Assembly: GCF_028694605.1 (NCBI RefSeq)
Contig: NZ_JAQVKP010000015.1
Span: 1 to 54,200, forward strand
Direction of reading: 5' to 3'
Source of the DNA: Sulfurimonas sp.
GTDB taxonomy: Bacteria > Campylobacterota > Campylobacteria > Campylobacterales > Sulfurimonadaceae
DNA length: 54,200 bases
A program made the translations under genes and the position numbers. Shown here piece after piece: positions 1-8,696 of this stretch (positions within the stretch are counted from its first letter, which is position 1; every line of letters starts with the position of its first letter). The notes beneath the pieces are model-generated. The model was not told the origin of the DNA. It saw nothing but the letters and a program-made list of their open reading frames with translations, and searched no databases.

Positions 1-135
1 TATTTGATTGATGTTTTGTATTATTTTTGTGGTAAAAAATTATAACATTTACATGATTTCAAAAGGCTTTTTAAAATTTAAATTAGCTTAAATTATTGGT
101 TGTTTGCGGGAATCTGCAAGTGGCTCAGGTGAATT

Positions 136-1362
136 ATGGATTATAAAGAATTAAACAAAACAACTGTTTTGGAGTATGTTGCAAATGTTGATAGTGTCGC
201 GGATTATTTTGCAACTGATGAGCTAGAAGTAGTTGAAGTAGGGGATGGAAATCTCAACTACGTTTATAAGATAGCCTCATTGAATGATTCAAAAAAGGCA
301 CTTATCCTCAAACAGGCGGTGCCGTATCTGCGTTGTGTCGGCGAGGAGTTTTTGTTAAGCAGGGATCGGATGCGTTTTGAAATACGTGCACTTCAAAAAT
401 TTTACTCTATCTTTCCATCATTTGTGCCAAAAGTCTATCATGCAAATGAGGATATGAGTTTGGTAGTGATGGAATACTTAGATGAGCATATTATCATGCG
501 CAAAGGATTGATGGAAGGGGTTGTTTATAAAAATTTTAGCGAACATATCTCTACCTATATGGCGGCAACACTTTTTTATACCTCTTTGCTTCATATAAGC
601 AGCGGTGAGAAAAGGGCGCTTGTAGAAAAATTTAACGGCAATGCGGAGTTGTGCAAACTAACAGAAGATTTGGTTTTTAGTTTCCCCTTTATGGAGCATG
701 AAACCAACGATAATGAAAATGTAAAAGAGAATCATGATGCACAAAAACTTTTTTTAGATATGGAATTTAAAGAGAGAGTTTTAGGGCTGAAATATAAGTT
801 TATGACACAAAGCGATGCACTTATTCACGGGGATTTGCATACTGGCTCGATTATGATTAATGAAAAAGAGACCTATGTAATCGATCCTGAGTTTGCATTT
901 GTCGGACCTTTTGGTTTTGATATAGGCGCACTTTTGGCAAATTTGGCAAACAGCTATGTACATCACAGTGTTGTGACAAAAGACGAAGAGTATAAAACAT
1001 GGCTTTTGCAAACCATCAGAGAGGTTTTAGAGAAGTTTAGTGAAAAATTTTTGAGCTTTTGGAGCGAATCGAAAAATTCTGCGCTTGTAGTAGATGGTTT
1101 TTTGGATGGGGCTGCGCTTCAAAAATATAAAGAAAAGTTTGTTTTGAATATTTTGCGAGAGAGTGTCGGATTTGCAGGATGCAAGATGGGGCGCAGGGTT
1201 TACGGTGTTGCCGGCGTTGCAGAGATACGCGGGATAAAAGATAGTAAGTTGAGAAGGCGAGCCGAATCAATGGCGCTGAGTGTTGCTAAAGCTTTTGTAA
1301 TGGGGTATGATAAGATTCAAAATTGTGATGAGGTAGTGGAGATAATTAAAAATGCAGGGTAA
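136..1362 (+). CDS. mtnK: S-methyl-5-thioribose kinase
   Basis: The enzyme phosphorylates C1 of S-methyl-5-thioribose (or 5-deoxyribose) with ATP in the cytoplasm, the entry step of MTA/5'-deoxyadenosine sugar salvage. The 408-residue length matches the MtnK family (about 400). Visible family features are the nucleotide-loop GDGNLNYVYKI (residues 37-46), the catalytic-loop HGDLHTGSIM (231-240, base D233), the metal motif DPEF (250-253) and a late GFAGC segment. The ATG at 136 follows an AGGTG ribosome site by 5 nt. The first 135 bases are AT-rich leader with no riboswitch I can recognise. The stop overlaps the start of mtnA by 11 nt, so the two are translationally coupled. Family assignment is strong. 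Preference for methylthioribose over 5-deoxyribose cannot be read from the sequence. Confidence 0.93.
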   Translation: MDYKELNKTTVLEYVANVDSVADYFATDELEVVEVGDGNLNYVYKIASLNDSKKALILKQAVPYLRCVGEEFLLSRDRMRFEIRALQKFYSIFPSFVPKVYHANEDMSLVVMEYLDEHIIMRKGLMEGVVYKNFSEHISTYMAATLFYTSLLHISSGEKRALVEKFNGNAELCKLTEDLVFSFPFMEHETNDNENVKENHDAQKLFLDMEFKERVLGLKYKFMTQSDALIHGDLHTGSIMINEKETYVIDPEFAFVGPFGFDIGALLANLANSYVHHSVVTKDEEYKTWLLQTIREVLEKFSEKFLSFWSESKNSALVVDGFLDGAALQKYKEKFVLNILRESVGFAGCKMGRRVYGVAGVAEIRGIKDSKLRRRAESMALSVAKAFVMGYDKIQNCDEVVEIIKNAG

Positions 1363-2431
1363 CTACAGGGCTTTATGGCTGAGTGATGCCATGTTTGATG
1401 AGTGTTTAGAGGTTATTGACCAGCGTCAACTCCCCTTCGTTTATGATACAAAATATTTGACAAACACCCAAGAGGTTGTAAATGCTATAAAAAATATGAC
1501 TGTTCGCGGTGCCGGAGTGATTGGGAGTGTTGCGGCATTTGGGATTTATATAGCCGCCATAGAGGTTGATGGGGATTATGAAGCACTTTGTGAAAAAGCG
1601 GTTTTGATAAGAGAGTCTCGCCCCACGGCAGTCAATCTTATGTGGGCAGTCGATACGATGATGGAGCATCTTGAAGGTTCGGACGATGTTATAGAAGACG
1701 CAAGGGCTTTTGCCATAGAACTTAACGATAAAGAGGCGCAGGAGAGTAAAAAGATAGCGGAGTTTGGCTGTGACATCATAGAGGACATTTTAAAAAAGAG
1801 CGGCAAAACAAAGATAAATATACTTACCCACTGCAACGCCGGCTGGCTTGCGGTTATTGACGAGGGAACGGCACTTGCACCCATTTATGAGGCAAAGCGA
1901 AGGGGCATCGATGTGCATGTATGGGTGGATGAGACACGCCCCCGAAATCAAGGTGCGTCACTCACGGCATGGGAGCTATCCCAAAGCGGTATAGATTATA
2001 CAATCATAGCTGACAATACCGGTGGGCATTTGATGCAGCATGGAATGGTGGATATGGTTATTGTCGGTGCCGACAGGGTAAGTGCAAACGGCGATGCGGC
2101 AAATAAAATAGGAACGTATCTCAAAGCGCTCTCGGCGTATGACAACGGTGTCCCGTTTTACGTGGCGCTTCCTATGTCAACTTTTGATTTTGAGATAGAT
2201 GAGGGTCTTAAAGAGATACCTATAGAGCAGAGAAGTGCGGATGAGGTAGTGTTTATCAAAGGGATAGATGCAGAGGGCATTGTTCGTGAAGTTCGTATAA
2301 CCCCGCAAGATTCAAAAGCACTAAATTACGGCTTTGATGTTACCCCTGCAAGACTGATAACGGGGCTGATAACAAACAGAGGGGTTTGCAAAGCGGACTT
2401 TGATGAGATAAAAGAAAAATTGAGAGGATAA
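1352..2431 (+). CDS. mtnA: S-methyl-5-thioribose-1-phosphate isomerase
   Basis: This aldose-ketose isomerase, related to eIF2B, converts methylthioribose-1-phosphate to methylthioribulose-1-phosphate in the cytoplasm; related enzymes accept 5-deoxyribose-1-phosphate. The 359-residue length is normal. The two catalytic residues are present: Cys161 in THCNAG and Asp241 in VGADRV. The phosphate-loop motif TVRGA (50-54) is present, but the usual following Pro-Ala is Gly-Val here. The gene overlaps mtnK by 11 nt and ends 3 nt before the aldolase/SDR gene. No mtnB, mtnC/mtnW or mtnD homologue is in the window, so the ordinary methionine salvage route is not supported locally. Confidence 0.92.
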   Translation: MQGNYRALWLSDAMFDECLEVIDQRQLPFVYDTKYLTNTQEVVNAIKNMTVRGAGVIGSVAAFGIYIAAIEVDGDYEALCEKAVLIRESRPTAVNLMWAVDTMMEHLEGSDDVIEDARAFAIELNDKEAQESKKIAEFGCDIIEDILKKSGKTKINILTHCNAGWLAVIDEGTALAPIYEAKRRGIDVHVWVDETRPRNQGASLTAWELSQSGIDYTIIADNTGGHLMQHGMVDMVIVGADRVSANGDAANKIGTYLKALSAYDNGVPFYVALPMSTFDFEIDEGLKEIPIEQRSADEVVFIKGIDAEGIVREVRITPQDSKALNYGFDVTPARLITGLITNRGVCKADFDEIKEKLRG

Positions 2432-2434
2432 AGA

Positions 2435-4396
2435 GTGAAAAGTTTATGGGATGATAAAGAGGCGTTAAATTATAAAATGGATTTGGATTTGAGGGTTTAT
2501 ACTTCAAGGCTGTTGGGGCGCGATACATCTTTGGTGCTTCACGGCGGCGGAAATACTTCTGTAAAATCAACTGCCGTAAATCTTTTTGGCGAGAGTGAAG
2601 AGATACTTTATGTCAAAGGCAGCGGTTGGGATCTTGCAACTATTGAGCCTGAGGGCTTTTCTCCCGTAAAGATGGATACGCTTCTTAAAATGGCGGAGTT
2701 GCAAGAGCTAAGCGATACCGACATGGTCAAGTATCAACGTCTTGCCATGACAAACCCGTCTGCTCCAAACCCGTCAGTTGAAGCGATTTTGCATGCCATC
2801 ATCCCTTTTAAGTTTGTTGACCATACGCATGCCGATGCGGTTGTAACCATTACAAATACCCATGGCGGCGAGGAAAAAATCAGAGATATTTACGGCGATA
2901 AAGTACTTATAATCCCATATATAATGCCTGGGTTTGTGCTTGCAAAACTTGTCTATGAGATGACAAGAGATGTTGATTGGAGTGCTTTGGAGGGGATGGT
3001 TCTTATGAATCACGGGCTTTTTACATTTAGCGACAATGCCAAAAAATCTTATGAGAAAACCATAGAGTTGGTTGGCATGGCAAAGGAGTATCTTGAGAAA
3101 AAGGGTGCCGCTTTGGAGCTTGACAGCGTGGCTTCTTCAGTGGAGCTGCTCACCCTTGCAAAAATCCGCAAAGAGGTCTCAAACCTAAAAGGCGCTGCGG
3201 CTATCTCCATCTTTAACGACAGCGATTTGGCTGTGCATTTTTCAAAGCAGGATGTTGAGAAAATTGCAACGCAAGGACCGCTTACGCCTGACCATGTTAT
3301 ACGTACAAAAAGAGTTCCCGCCATTTTGGGAGATGATTTTAGCGCCGATTCGGCGGATTATGTAAAAGAGTATAAAGAGTACTTTCAAGCTTACAAAAAA
3401 GATGAGACACTCCTAAATCCTGCACCTAATTTTGCAATCCTTAAAAGCGGGGGAACGCTTTGTTTCGGTGCAAACGCAAAAGAGGCAAATATCATCAAAG
3501 ATATAAACGAGCATACCTACGAGGCGATTCTTAGAGCGCAAAAGCTTGGCGGTTATAAGGCGCTTAGCGCTGCGGAGATTTTTGAAGTGGAGTATTGGTC
3601 GCTTGAGCAGGCAAAACTCAAAGGCGGCGCAAAGCTGCCGGAGTTTAGCGGAAAAGTGGCTCTTGTTACGGGTGCGGCAAGCGGGATAGGTTTGGCAATC
3701 GCCAAGATGCTAAATGCAAGGGGCGCAGCAGTTGTTGCCCTTGATATTAATGGCGAAGTTGAGAAAATCTTTTTAAAAGCCGATACAGTGGGCATAAAAT
3801 GTGATTTGACAAAGAGCGGAGAGATTGAAAGTGCGGTTGCAAAAACAATCAAAAATTTTGGCGGAATCGACATAGTTGTAAGCAACGCGGGTATTTTTAC
3901 GCCGAGCGAAAATCTTGACATGCTTAGTGATGAAAACTGGCAAAGAAGCATGGATATCAACCTCACTTCGCACCAGAAGCTTCTTAAACAGACGGCGCCG
4001 TTTTTAAAGCTCGGAATTGACGCGACAATAATTATGGTTGCTTCCAAAAACTTTCCGGCTCCGGGGAAGGGTGCGGCAGCTTACTCCGTTGCAAAAGCAG
4101 GGCAGACACAGATTGCACGCATTGCGGCGTTGGAGCTTGGAGAGTATGGAGTGCGTGTCAATACGCTTCATCCGCATGCGGTCTTTGACACGGCTATCTG
4201 GACGGATGAAGTTTTGGAAAAAAGGGCAAAAGCGTACGGTATGAGCGTGGAGGAGTACAAGACAAACAACGTGCTTAAAACAGAGATAAACTCAAGCGAT
4301 GTTGCAGAGCTTGTCTGTGCCATGGCGGGAGTGGCGTTTGCAAAAACGACAGGCGCTCAAGTAGCGATAGACGGCGGAAGCGACAGAATTATTTAG
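2435..4396 (+). CDS. bifunctional class II aldolase / short-chain dehydrogenase fusion (RhaEW/YuxG type)
   Basis: The N-terminal half (about 1-400) is a class II (zinc) aldolase: catalytic Glu116, zinc ligands His130 and His132 (HTH) and His193 (MNHG). The C-terminal half (405-653) is an SDR: dinucleotide loop TGAASGIG (412-419), Asp437 after the second strand (suggesting NAD(H)), NAG (484-486), and Ser537, Tyr550 and Lys554 as the catalytic set. Known relatives cleave rhamnulose-1-phosphate to DHAP and lactaldehyde and then oxidise the aldehyde. No rhamnose genes are here. The gene follows mtnA by 3 nt with a GTG start behind AGAGGA. I infer cleavage of methylthioribulose-1-phosphate or 5-deoxyribulose-1-phosphate to DHAP plus (methylthio)acetaldehyde or acetaldehyde, with the SDR reducing or oxidising that aldehyde. 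The domain call is strong; the substrate is inference. Confidence 0.9.
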   Translation: MKSLWDDKEALNYKMDLDLRVYTSRLLGRDTSLVLHGGGNTSVKSTAVNLFGESEEILYVKGSGWDLATIEPEGFSPVKMDTLLKMAELQELSDTDMVKYQRLAMTNPSAPNPSVEAILHAIIPFKFVDHTHADAVVTITNTHGGEEKIRDIYGDKVLIIPYIMPGFVLAKLVYEMTRDVDWSALEGMVLMNHGLFTFSDNAKKSYEKTIELVGMAKEYLEKKGAALELDSVASSVELLTLAKIRKEVSNLKGAAAISIFNDSDLAVHFSKQDVEKIATQGPLTPDHVIRTKRVPAILGDDFSADSADYVKEYKEYFQAYKKDETLLNPAPNFAILKSGGTLCFGANAKEANIIKDINEHTYEAILRAQKLGGYKALSAAEIFEVEYWSLEQAKLKGGAKLPEFSGKVALVTGAASGIGLAIAKMLNARGAAVVALDINGEVEKIFLKADTVGIKCDLTKSGEIESAVAKTIKNFGGIDIVVSNAGIFTPSENLDMLSDENWQRSMDINLTSHQKLLKQTAPFLKLGIDATIIMVASKNFPAPGKGAAAYSVAKAGQTQIARIAALELGEYGVRVNTLHPHAVFDTAIWTDEVLEKRAKAYGMSVEEYKTNNVLKTEINSSDVAELVCAMAGVAFAKTTGAQVAIDGGSDRII

Positions 4397-4839
4397 CTCT
4401 TCATATAGAGCATTCTCTTGATATTGTCGGGCATATTTTCCAAGGCAAAACTCTTCTGGTCTTTGATGTAAGAGGGGAGTTTAAAATCTTTTGATGTCAA
4501 AAGTGTGAAGAGTTTTTGCAAATCCTCATTTTCGATGCGCTTGTGCTTTATCTCCATCTCTTTTGCGATGCGAAGAAAAAATGTGAGTAAAACCGACTCT
4601 GCTTTCTCGTTGACCGCATCGCTATAGATGATATTTTCAAACTCTTGACGCATAGTCAGGACATTGTACTCGCACAGCTCGTCAAGTTTTTGAGGATTTT
4701 CGGTACCCAGATAGTTTAAAATATTTAAGATAAGGTTGAGAAAAAGAAGGTTGGTTTTGTCGATGACCATATTGTTTTTTTCAAGCTTCTCTTTGTAAAG
4801 CAAAATCTGGGGTTGTCTTTCTTTAAAATAAGCTAACAT
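4393..4839 (-). CDS. hypothetical protein, 148 aa
   Basis: I do not recognise this gene. It is a soluble, charged, helix-rich protein with no signal peptide, membrane segment or cysteine motif. Its stop overlaps the stop of the convergent aldolase/SDR gene by 4 nt, so the two transcripts meet tail to tail with no room for a separate terminator. It is transcribed away from the helicase gene, and the 115-nt spacer between them holds an AACCT-T7-AGGTT palindrome (4846-4864). Base composition and codon use look like the neighbours, so it is probably a real resident gene. Confidence 0.65.
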   Translation of the reverse strand: MLAYFKERQPQILLYKEKLEKNNMVIDKTNLLFLNLILNILNYLGTENPQKLDELCEYNVLTMRQEFENIIYSDAVNEKAESVLLTFFLRIAKEMEIKHKRIENEDLQKLFTLLTSKDFKLPSYIKDQKSFALENMPDNIKRMLYMKS

Positions 4840-4954
4840 TTTTTGAACCTTTTTTTTTAGGTTATTTTAGCACCATGAGGCTGATATCGCACTTTCTAAG
4901 TGGTGTTAAAGTAGAAAATTAATAGAATGAGAAGATATTGCAGGGAGCCAAAAC

Positions 4955-7753
4955 ATGGCAAAAAAAAGTAAAAAAAACTCCAAAATCAACCAGAAAATCA
5001 AAAAATATTTTGACGGCGACCCTTTTGATGTGGGGGTTTCAAGGGTAAGCACGCAGACGCTTAGCGAACTTTTTCATTATCTTGGCATCTATGATGTGGA
5101 GGGAAGCAAAGAGATGCTTCTTAAAGTGGCACGGATGATTTGGAGTGAGGTGGATAGTGATTATCGTGGGGCGATTTTGGATTTTTTCGAGCAAGAGGGC
5201 AGGATTTACAAAGCAACTGCACAAAAAGAGCAGAGTTTGGAGCGTGATGGCAAGATAGATATGCTCATAAAAGAGCTAGACACGACCCCAGAGGAAGCAG
5301 GGCTTTTGCGTGAAGCATTTATGGATGTGAGAAGCAAAAAAATCACCATCGAGAAGATGGAATCCAAACTTCGCCACATACGCTACAGCCTCAAAAAAGA
5401 GCGCATACAAAAGAGAGTGGACGGGGTTTTTGATATAGACGACTCTTTGGAGTTTAACGCCTCGCTTCGTTATGTTATCTATGGGCAAAATTTTCATAAA
5501 ATCCTCACGCTAAACACGAAAGTTTATGAGTATGACTATCTGCAAGAGGGTGAAGAGGATGCGCTTGTCAAAGAGATAGAGACCGAAAAAGAGCGTGTTG
5601 TGGCGTTGAAGCAAAAAGAGATAGACGGCTTTTTGGCAACGCTTGGGGATGAGCATCCATATTTGAGCCAAAAAGAGATAGCAAGTGCGCTCAGAGCCGC
5701 ACCGCCAAAGTCAAAGCTCTCTTACCCGCCGCTTAAAGAGGAGATTTTAAAGCGCATCGTCTCTGGTGTGTTTGGCGAGAGCGAGTTACAGCTTCATGAT
5801 GAGGAGCTTCTTATCGCCATCGCCCAGAGTTGTACGCTTCCCTACGCAAACAAAGAACAACCCTATACTCTTGAACTGCATGTTGAGTTAAACTCGCTTT
5901 TGGGAGAGATTTGGAAGAGTAAAACGCTTGACTTTAGCGAGGTGATAGCGGCGGCAAAAAAAGAGCATGAGGAGCATTTTTTTGCAGACCTTTCATCTTT
6001 GGTTGCGGAGTGCGGCTCTTGTGCCACGCTGCTGCATCTAAGTCCTGAAACACTCCATGCAAAAGTATATGATGCCCTGCTTGAACTGCTTCCTATGTCG
6101 CTTGTTATCTCTCCGAAAACTGCACGCAAAACACTCAAACGCTTTACTTTCTCCATCCATGAAGCCATAGCCAAAAAACAGCGTTACGAACTCCTTGCAC
6201 GCACGATTAGGGATTTTAAAAACCTCTTTCCGCTTGCCCGTGACATGCGGCGCAAACTCGTACTTCACATAGGACCGACCAACAGCGGCAAAACCTATCA
6301 GGCTATGCAAAAGCTCAAAAACGCCGATACGGGCTACTACCTTGCACCGCTAAGGCTTTTGGCGTTAGAGGGGTATGAAGATTTGAGAGAGAGCGGGATT
6401 GATGCCTCGCTTATCACGGGCGAGGAGCAGATACTTGATGAAGAGGCGACGCACATCAGCTCTACCATCGAGATGTGTAACTTTGATGTGGATGTGGATG
6501 TGTGTGTGATAGATGAGGTGCAGATGATAGATGACCGTGACCGTGGCTGGGCATGGGCAAACGCTATCATCGGCGCACCTGCAAAAGAGATTATCATGAC
6601 GGGTTCGCCAAATGTCAGAGAAGCGATTGCCGCACTTGCGGCTTATTTGGGCGAGGAGCTTGAAATCGTGGAGTTTGAGAGAAAAAATCCGCTTGTGCTT
6701 CTTGATGCGCCCGTTCATGAGAGAGAGGTAGAAGAGAAAACAGCCATAATCGCCTTTAGTCGCAAAGATGTGCTTAAGCTAAAACAGATATTTTCAAAGT
6801 ACTTTAGTGTGAGTGTGGTTTATGGAAATCTCTCGCCGGAGGTGCGGCGTGAAGAGGCGAGACGCTTTCGCTCGGGCGAGACGCAGATTTTGGTTGCTAC
6901 CGATGCCATCGCCATGGGACTTAACATGCCCATCAAAACTATACTTTTTTCCAAAGCCGAGAAGTTTGACGGCGTAAACGACAGAAATCTTCTGCCGAGT
7001 GAAGTACACCAAATCTCGGGGCGTGCGGGAAGATACGGACTGCATGAAAAGGGATATGTTGGGGCTTTGAGTGCGGATGTACTGCATATAGTGAAGAAAA
7101 ATTTTCACAAAGAGGCGCATAAAATCGCCGTACCTTTTAAAGTGATGGCAAATCTCGACCATATCAAGCTTGTAGGCACCATACTGGAGGAGAAGTCGCT
7201 TCATGAGATACTCAAGTTTTTTGTTAAAAATATGGAGTTTGACGGTCCGTTTGTGGCGACCAATCTTGATGATATGCTGGAAGCTTCCGTGCTTGTGGAT
7301 AGTTACGACCTGGATTTGACCACAAAATACCATCTTACATGTGCGCCGCTTACGCTAAAATCGCCTTATATCACAAGCGTCTATGAGAGCTACCTTGGCG
7401 CAATGGAAAAAAAGATACCCATACCCTACGCCATGCCCATCCTTACAAGCTCGCACGCCCAAACCACAGACGATCTTTTGCGTGCGGAAGATATGGTAAA
7501 GGAGATTTCGCTCTACCTCTGGCTAAGTTACCGCTTTGGCGACTACTTTATCGACACAAACAGAGCAAGATCCGCAAGGGGAGTTTTGAACAAATTTATA
7601 GAAAACTCACTCCAGCAAAACCAACTCGCCACCAGATGCAGAATGTGCAACGCCCCGCTCCCCCCAAACTCCCCATACGGCATCTGTCAGGCATGTTTTA
7701 AGAAAAACTATACGGGGCGGGGAGTGAGCGGCAGGGGTTATAGAAGTAAATGA
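4955..7753 (+). CDS. Suv3-like DExD/H RNA helicase with C-terminal zinc ribbon
   Basis: A superfamily 2 helicase of 932 residues. Walker A is GPTNSGKT (440-447) and motif II is DEVQ (520-523), the DE[IV]Q form of the Suv3 branch rather than DEAD. The C-terminal helicase half has VATDAIAMGLN and QISGRAGRYG (motif VI). Residues 1-430 form an unassigned, charged, helical N-terminal region. The last 50 residues carry two Cys pairs (CRMC and CQAC), a probable zinc ribbon. Suv3 proteins unwind RNA or RNA/DNA and act with exoribonucleases in mitochondria; an RNA turnover role here is by analogy. The start ATG follows GGGAG by 8 nt. A lysine-rich first 25 residues could bind nucleic acid. Confidence 0.85.
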   Translation: MAKKSKKNSKINQKIKKYFDGDPFDVGVSRVSTQTLSELFHYLGIYDVEGSKEMLLKVARMIWSEVDSDYRGAILDFFEQEGRIYKATAQKEQSLERDGKIDMLIKELDTTPEEAGLLREAFMDVRSKKITIEKMESKLRHIRYSLKKERIQKRVDGVFDIDDSLEFNASLRYVIYGQNFHKILTLNTKVYEYDYLQEGEEDALVKEIETEKERVVALKQKEIDGFLATLGDEHPYLSQKEIASALRAAPPKSKLSYPPLKEEILKRIVSGVFGESELQLHDEELLIAIAQSCTLPYANKEQPYTLELHVELNSLLGEIWKSKTLDFSEVIAAAKKEHEEHFFADLSSLVAECGSCATLLHLSPETLHAKVYDALLELLPMSLVISPKTARKTLKRFTFSIHEAIAKKQRYELLARTIRDFKNLFPLARDMRRKLVLHIGPTNSGKTYQAMQKLKNADTGYYLAPLRLLALEGYEDLRESGIDASLITGEEQILDEEATHISSTIEMCNFDVDVDVCVIDEVQMIDDRDRGWAWANAIIGAPAKEIIMTGSPNVREAIAALAAYLGEELEIVEFERKNPLVLLDAPVHEREVEEKTAIIAFSRKDVLKLKQIFSKYFSVSVVYGNLSPEVRREEARRFRSGETQILVATDAIAMGLNMPIKTILFSKAEKFDGVNDRNLLPSEVHQISGRAGRYGLHEKGYVGALSADVLHIVKKNFHKEAHKIAVPFKVMANLDHIKLVGTILEEKSLHEILKFFVKNMEFDGPFVATNLDDMLEASVLVDSYDLDLTTKYHLTCAPLTLKSPYITSVYESYLGAMEKKIPIPYAMPILTSSHAQTTDDLLRAEDMVKEISLYLWLSYRFGDYFIDTNRARSARGVLNKFIENSLQQNQLATRCRMCNAPLPPNSPYGICQACFKKNYTGRGVSGRGYRSK

Positions 7754-7770
7754 AAAAATAAAAGCTAAAA

Positions 7771-8667
7771 ATGAACAACACTAAAAATCAGACACGCTAT
7801 TTTATACTTATGATTATCGCTATGCTTTTTTGGGGCATCGCTTGGACGGCGGGGAAGGTGGCGGCGGAACATTCAAATGCTCAGGTGGCGGCATTTTGGC
7901 GGTATGGGGTCTCTTTTGTAGCTGTCATTCCTCTTGTGAGTTACTTTAAAACACCCTTTAAAAGTGATGCCAAAGGGTATGGCTATATGCTTTTGGCAGG
8001 GGTGCTTACCTCGCTTTTTAACTATCTCTTTTTTGCGGGGCTTTCTCATGGGGATGCCGGGTACGGCGGGACGATTGTTACCTCGCTTGCTCCAATCATC
8101 ACTTATGCGCTCTCTATCTCTTTTTTGGGTACAAAAATCTCGTCAAGGCAGATTACAGCACTTTTCATCGGGGTTTTGGGTGCGCTTATCCTTCTTCGCA
8201 TCCCTTTTGATGGGTTTGGGTTTTTGGATGCGCAGAGTTTGTATTTTTTGGGGTGTGCGTTTGTCTGGGCAATTGTAACGGTTGTCTCGCAAAAAGCGGC
8301 AAAGAGAGCGGATTTGATGTTTTACACTTTTGTTGTTTTTGGCGTAACGGCTTTTATAAATATGCTTTTCGCACTTCCTTATGCGCCGTTTGATTTTGCG
8401 GCGTATGACACTGTTTTTTGGGTAACCATCATCTTTATCGGAGTGATTCCGGGGACATTTAGCACTGCGCTTTATTTTGTCTCGGCGGGAGTGGTCGGGG
8501 CGCATAGAACTGGAGTTTTTATGTTTATAGTTCCTGTGGGCGCCATCATCTCAAGCTGGATTGTCTATGATGAAGTTGTGGCGCTCTCGACTGTGCTGGG
8601 CTGTATGTTGGCATTTGTAGCAGTTGCTTTGTTTGCTATGAAAAAATTTAGATACAATACAAATTAA
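7771..8667 (+). CDS. DMT-superfamily transporter (EamA family)
   Basis: A 298-residue inner-membrane protein made of about ten hydrophobic segments arranged as two EamA repeats, the usual design of drug/metabolite exporters. The N-terminal repeat begins with LFWGIAWTAGKVAAE, typical of the family. It lies 17 nt after the helicase stop, on the same strand, and 29 nt before the CBS-GGDEF-EAL gene. It may therefore be cotranscribed with both, though nothing shows a functional link. The substrate is unknown: members export amino acids, metabolites or nucleotide precursors. Confidence 0.85.
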   Translation: MNNTKNQTRYFILMIIAMLFWGIAWTAGKVAAEHSNAQVAAFWRYGVSFVAVIPLVSYFKTPFKSDAKGYGYMLLAGVLTSLFNYLFFAGLSHGDAGYGGTIVTSLAPIITYALSISFLGTKISSRQITALFIGVLGALILLRIPFDGFGFLDAQSLYFLGCAFVWAIVTVVSQKAAKRADLMFYTFVVFGVTAFINMLFALPYAPFDFAAYDTVFWVTIIFIGVIPGTFSTALYFVSAGVVGAHRTGVFMFIVPVGAIISSWIVYDEVVALSTVLGCMLAFVAVALFAMKKFRYNTN

Positions 8668-8696
8668 TGGAAATTTAAAAAAAGAGGCAGTTTTTC

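Noticed and set aside
1..135. Possible SAM- or MTA-related riboswitch before mtnK
   Set aside because: The leader is short and AT-rich. I found no paired elements or conserved core of a known riboswitch.
3553..4047. 164-residue open frame on the minus strand inside the aldolase/SDR gene
   Set aside because: It lies wholly antisense to conserved SDR motifs (TGAASGIG to Tyr550), has shadow-like composition (Ser, Ala, Leu) and no ribosome site.
4846..4864. AACCT-T7-AGGTT palindrome as a terminator
   Set aside because: It lies upstream of both divergent genes, so there is no transcript for it to end; the T run is in the loop, not after the stem.
6486..6512. Short tandem GATGTG-like repeat in the helicase gene
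   Set aside because: It encodes the acidic Val-Asp strand just before the DEVQ motif and is explained by protein sequence; no sign of slippage.
6794..7333. 179-residue open frame on the minus strand inside the helicase gene
   Set aside because: It is antisense to motif VI and neighbouring conserved helicase sequence; composition is that of a shadow frame.
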